Position numbers and translations under genes: made by a program
The notes under the pieces: model-generated
Database searches by the model: none
What the model saw: only the letters and a program-made list of their open reading frames with translations
Told to the model about the DNA's origin: nothing
Source: G965267335 sp965267335
Lineage (GTDB): Bacteria; Bacteroidota; Bacteroidia; Cytophagales; JAAEPT01
Length of the DNA: 64,000 nt
Direction of reading: 5' to 3'
NCBI GenBank assembly: GCA_965267335.1
Contig: OZ253953.1
Span: 2,294,001-2,358,000 of the forward strand
In this document: positions 61,978 through 64,000 of the stretch, one piece after another
Layout of the letters: each line of letters starts with the position of its first letter
Position numbering within the stretch: position 1 is the first letter of the stretch

Positions 61978-63370
61978 TGTCAAAGTCACCTACACTTGCA
62001 AATGAAATTTCTTCCAGCTTCAGGTTAAAAAAATTGTCTCGAATTTGTTTTGAAACTGTAGTTTTGAAATCCTCTTTTTTCAATCCATAGAATTTTTGAT
62101 TGGCCAGCACTACTATTGCATTCGCCTCCCTCTTATTGAACCTTAGAATGTCAGGATATGCCGTAAGACTTACCGGGATCACACCTGACCCATCTTGCTT
62201 TTTCACCACAAGGAAGATTGAACTTACCGTATTGTTGGCAACCTGAGGTTCAGCAAGCTTGTATTGCTTCTCTACGATTAGTTGAGGAGGCTGGCTATAA
62301 TATCGATCAATATTGTAAGTGCCGAACCTTGAAACTAGTAATTCCTGTGCCAGTTCCTGGTCAGATAACTGTCCGGCAGCTTGTCTTGCTGCGAAGTTTT
62401 CCTCATAGGCCTTCAGGTCGCGCGCGTATTTTTCCTTCTTTTCCTTGTTCGAAATAACTAGTTCTTCGTAACGCTTATTACCTCTTACTGCGTAAATGGT
62501 ATGATAACGAATGGTATCAAATTCTTCGGTATCGGTTTTCTTTAATATGTACCCATAAGCTCTTCGGGGAAACTCCCATTTTGACCGATCAAGAATCCAT
62601 GGATTCTCATTTACATCAATGTCGATTTGTTTGATGAGGTCGTTACTTGTTTTGACTTTCTCGTCTGGGTTACTGAATCGTTTGTCATTTTCAACGGTGT
62701 AATAGTTGGGATTAAACTTAACTAGTGGTTCTATGATAACAGGCTTTTCAGGCTTTAGCAATACAGGAAGAGTCCCGGTAGTTGTTACAGCTTCGATGCT
62801 GTTTGAAGCATCTTTTTTCCAACTCTTATCGTCTAATTCATAAAACTCAAACCCTTCTCCGGACTTGGCTCTTTTAGTGATCAGGGTAATATTGCTTCCT
62901 TCTTTGATGCCCAGATCTTTATCATCTGCTTTTGCTGTCATTGTAAACATACCATCAGATTCGAAGGAATAAGTATTTTTTCCATCGCTATAATGCATTG
63001 GAATCCCACTTAGGATTATTTCTCCGGCACTATAATATTCCTTGATATTAACAGTCGCTTCACCTTCAATTTGATTGCCTTCCTGATCCACAAGACTACC
63101 TTTTGGTATGCGTACCTTCATGCCATGATTGGTTGTGAATTCTACGTCTTTGGAGGCATCGATTTCGAAACTTTGGTTTTCTATCAGGTTGGCAAATTCA
63201 TCAGCCGGAGAAGCTACTTTTTCATCCGGACTATAGATGTCAATATTTCCTGTGGCTGACTCACTTTCTTCTGCTTTGTTGCTATTATTGTCATTGGAGT
63301 CATCATTGTTCTGGCAACTGCTGAGTGCCAGGATGACCAGGGTAAATAGGTAAAAGGGTAATCGTTTCAT
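61955..63370 (-). CDS. lipoprotein of unknown function
   Basis: 471 aa. Lipobox LSSC with Cys19, then an Asp/Asn/Ser-rich linker. A beta-rich domain (about 65-190: VEFTTNHGMKVRIPKGSLVDQEGNQIEGEATVNIKEYYSAGEIILSGIPM...SYEFESDGMFTM-like) is similar in style to the ZU5-like/carboxypeptidase-regulatory domains of Bacteroidota lipoproteins (the 'IPKGSLVDQ-G-x-x-x-G-x-V' motif). The C-terminal half is helical then mixed. Co-translated with the WG-repeat gene downstream. Confidence 0.7.
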   Translation of the reverse strand: MKRLPFYLFTLVILALSSCQNNDDSNDNNSNKAEESESATGNIDIYSPDEKVASPADEFANLIENQSFEIDASKDVEFTTNHGMKVRIPKGSLVDQEGNQIEGEATVNIKEYYSAGEIILSGIPMHYSDGKNTYSFESDGMFTMTAKADDKDLGIKEGSNITLITKRAKSGEGFEFYELDDKSWKKDASNSIEAVTTTGTLPVLLKPEKPVIIEPLVKFNPNYYTVENDKRFSNPDEKVKTSNDLIKQIDIDVNENPWILDRSKWEFPRRAYGYILKKTDTEEFDTIRYHTIYAVRGNKRYEELVISNKEKKEKYARDLKAYEENFAARQAAGQLSDQELAQELLVSRFGTYNIDRYYSQPPQLIVEKQYKLAEPQVANNTVSSIFLVVKKQDGSGVIPVSLTAYPDILRFNKREANAIVVLANQKFYGLKKEDFKTTVSKQIRDNFFNLKLEEISFASVGDFDNALNELF

Positions 63371-63491
63371 GGTCTTTTTTCATTTAATGTCAAGTTAATA
63401 ATAAATGTCACCCAATTGGTTACAAAAAATTTATGCTTATAAGCGTTTTGGGGTTAATTTGCGTCTTCCACTTTAGATAACCGAATTCTAT

Positions 63492-64000
63492 ATGAGAACA
63501 GTATTTTTTCTATTGATTTTTTTGACAACGGGTTTTTATTCAACAACAGCACAAGTTAAACGCTATTACATTGTTCAAAAGAATGGGATTTGTCATCTCC
63601 GGTCAGGTAAAGGGAAAAAGGACCCAGGGATAGGGAGACCGATATATTTACCAGTTAAGAAGCTGAGCGTGGCTAAAGGAGGTAGTATCGCCATTATGGA
63701 CCATAGGGGTGTTATTGTTCGATTTAAAGAGGGTGACTATGATTCAGACAAGTTTGAGAAAATGTTTGTTTTCGACCTGAATAAGAAGCAAGAATACCAG
63801 GCCAATCTGAAGTATCTGACCTATACAAGGGAATTGTATTCAAGCTCAACGGTCGGAGAGCAAGATTCGTCAAATTGGGAAAAGATGATGCATGATATGG
63901 GGCGTTCGGTCAATCCCTGGTATGGAGCTGGAACCAAGGAGAGGTTTAAAAAGAGATTCATAGTACTTGACTCGAAAGGATCGCCAGAACTGTATAAAGA
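63492..64000 (+). CDS. exported protein, partial (runs off the window)
   Basis: ATG at 63492, open to the last base (169 codons, no stop). Signal peptide about 1-21 (ending STTA/Q), then KRYYIVQKNGICHLRSGKGK... The lysine-rich N-terminal domain has alternating strands (IYLPVKKLSVAKGGSIAIMDHRG), hinting at a small beta-domain. No family recognised. A TTAATTTG box at 63454-63461 lies about 30 bases upstream. The 3' end is outside the window. Confidence 0.6.
   Translation, partial: MRTVFFLLIFLTTGFYSTTAQVKRYYIVQKNGICHLRSGKGKKDPGIGRPIYLPVKKLSVAKGGSIAIMDHRGVIVRFKEGDYDSDKFEKMFVFDLNKKQEYQANLKYLTYTRELYSSSTVGEQDSSNWEKMMHDMGRSVNPWYGAGTKERFKKRFIVLDSKGSPELYK

Overview
The window looks like a chromosomal segment of a marine-type Bacteroidota, probably order Cytophagales (Fulvivirga/Marivirga/Reichenbachiella-like). 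Evidence: two giant secreted proteins ending in the CHU_C ('gliding motility-associated') type B type IX secretion (T9SS) sorting domain, a subtilisin ending in a type A T9SS tail, many LxxC lipoproteins, an HU-CCDC81/SPOR protein, a Y_Y_Y/Reg_prop sensor, WG repeats, and promoters of the Bacteroidota form TTG-N17-22-TAnnTTTG. The taxon is inferred from protein styles only. DNA is moderately AT-rich and genes are on both strands.

Layout. 0.2-3 kb: a membrane transglutaminase-like protein paired with a DUF350 protein, then a Rossmann reductase. 3.3-7.9 kb: a giant lectin/CBM9/PKD T9SS protein. 8-13.3 kb (minus): citrate synthase, a prohibitin-like protein and a kinase-less Y_Y_Y sensor. 13.5-22.3 kb: DUF4139 protein, exonuclease III, small lipoprotein, GNAT, sterol-desaturase-like hydroxylase, two tandem paralogous membrane proteins, DM13 protein and unknown exported proteins. 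22.3-24.2 kb (minus): a small lipoprotein, a phage-type acetyltransferase-like protein, miaA and a candidate 30-aa ORF. 24.3-25.8 kb: a tRNA-Asp gene followed by an exact 363-bp tandem array in which each unit carries a GIY-YIG nuclease ORF, a remodelled 3' part of tRNA-Asp and the tRNA terminator. 26-30 kb: accA, an outer membrane barrel, tyrS and holA. 30.2-40 kb: one long operon running TPR protein, outer membrane barrel, HU-CCDC81/SPOR, ExbB/TolQ, ExbD/TolR, TonB/TolA-like, folC, trmB; an orphan TrpF-like protein converges on it. 40.8-44.7 kb: lipoprotein, T9SS subtilase, and an ECF sigma/TM protein/Spy-like operon. 45.2-51 kb: a giant T9SS protein with a lysozyme-like front end and an internal 270-codon duplication. 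52.1-58.9 kb: a tightly packed redox operon (catalase-like haem protein, duplicated-domain membrane protein, DyP peroxidase, coiled-coil lipoprotein, GULO/ALO-type flavin oxidase) behind a promoter with a perfect 9-bp inverted repeat. 58.9-63.4 kb (minus): lipoprotein plus WG-repeat protein. 63.5 kb: a gene running off the end.

Most noteworthy are (i) the tRNA-Asp-anchored GIY-YIG array, where cloverleaf hairpins in tRNA remnants have been swapped for TCCCGA...TCGGGA palindromes, and (ii) the haem/flavin redox operon with its operator-like palindrome. No rRNA, CRISPR array, transposase or integrase was seen.
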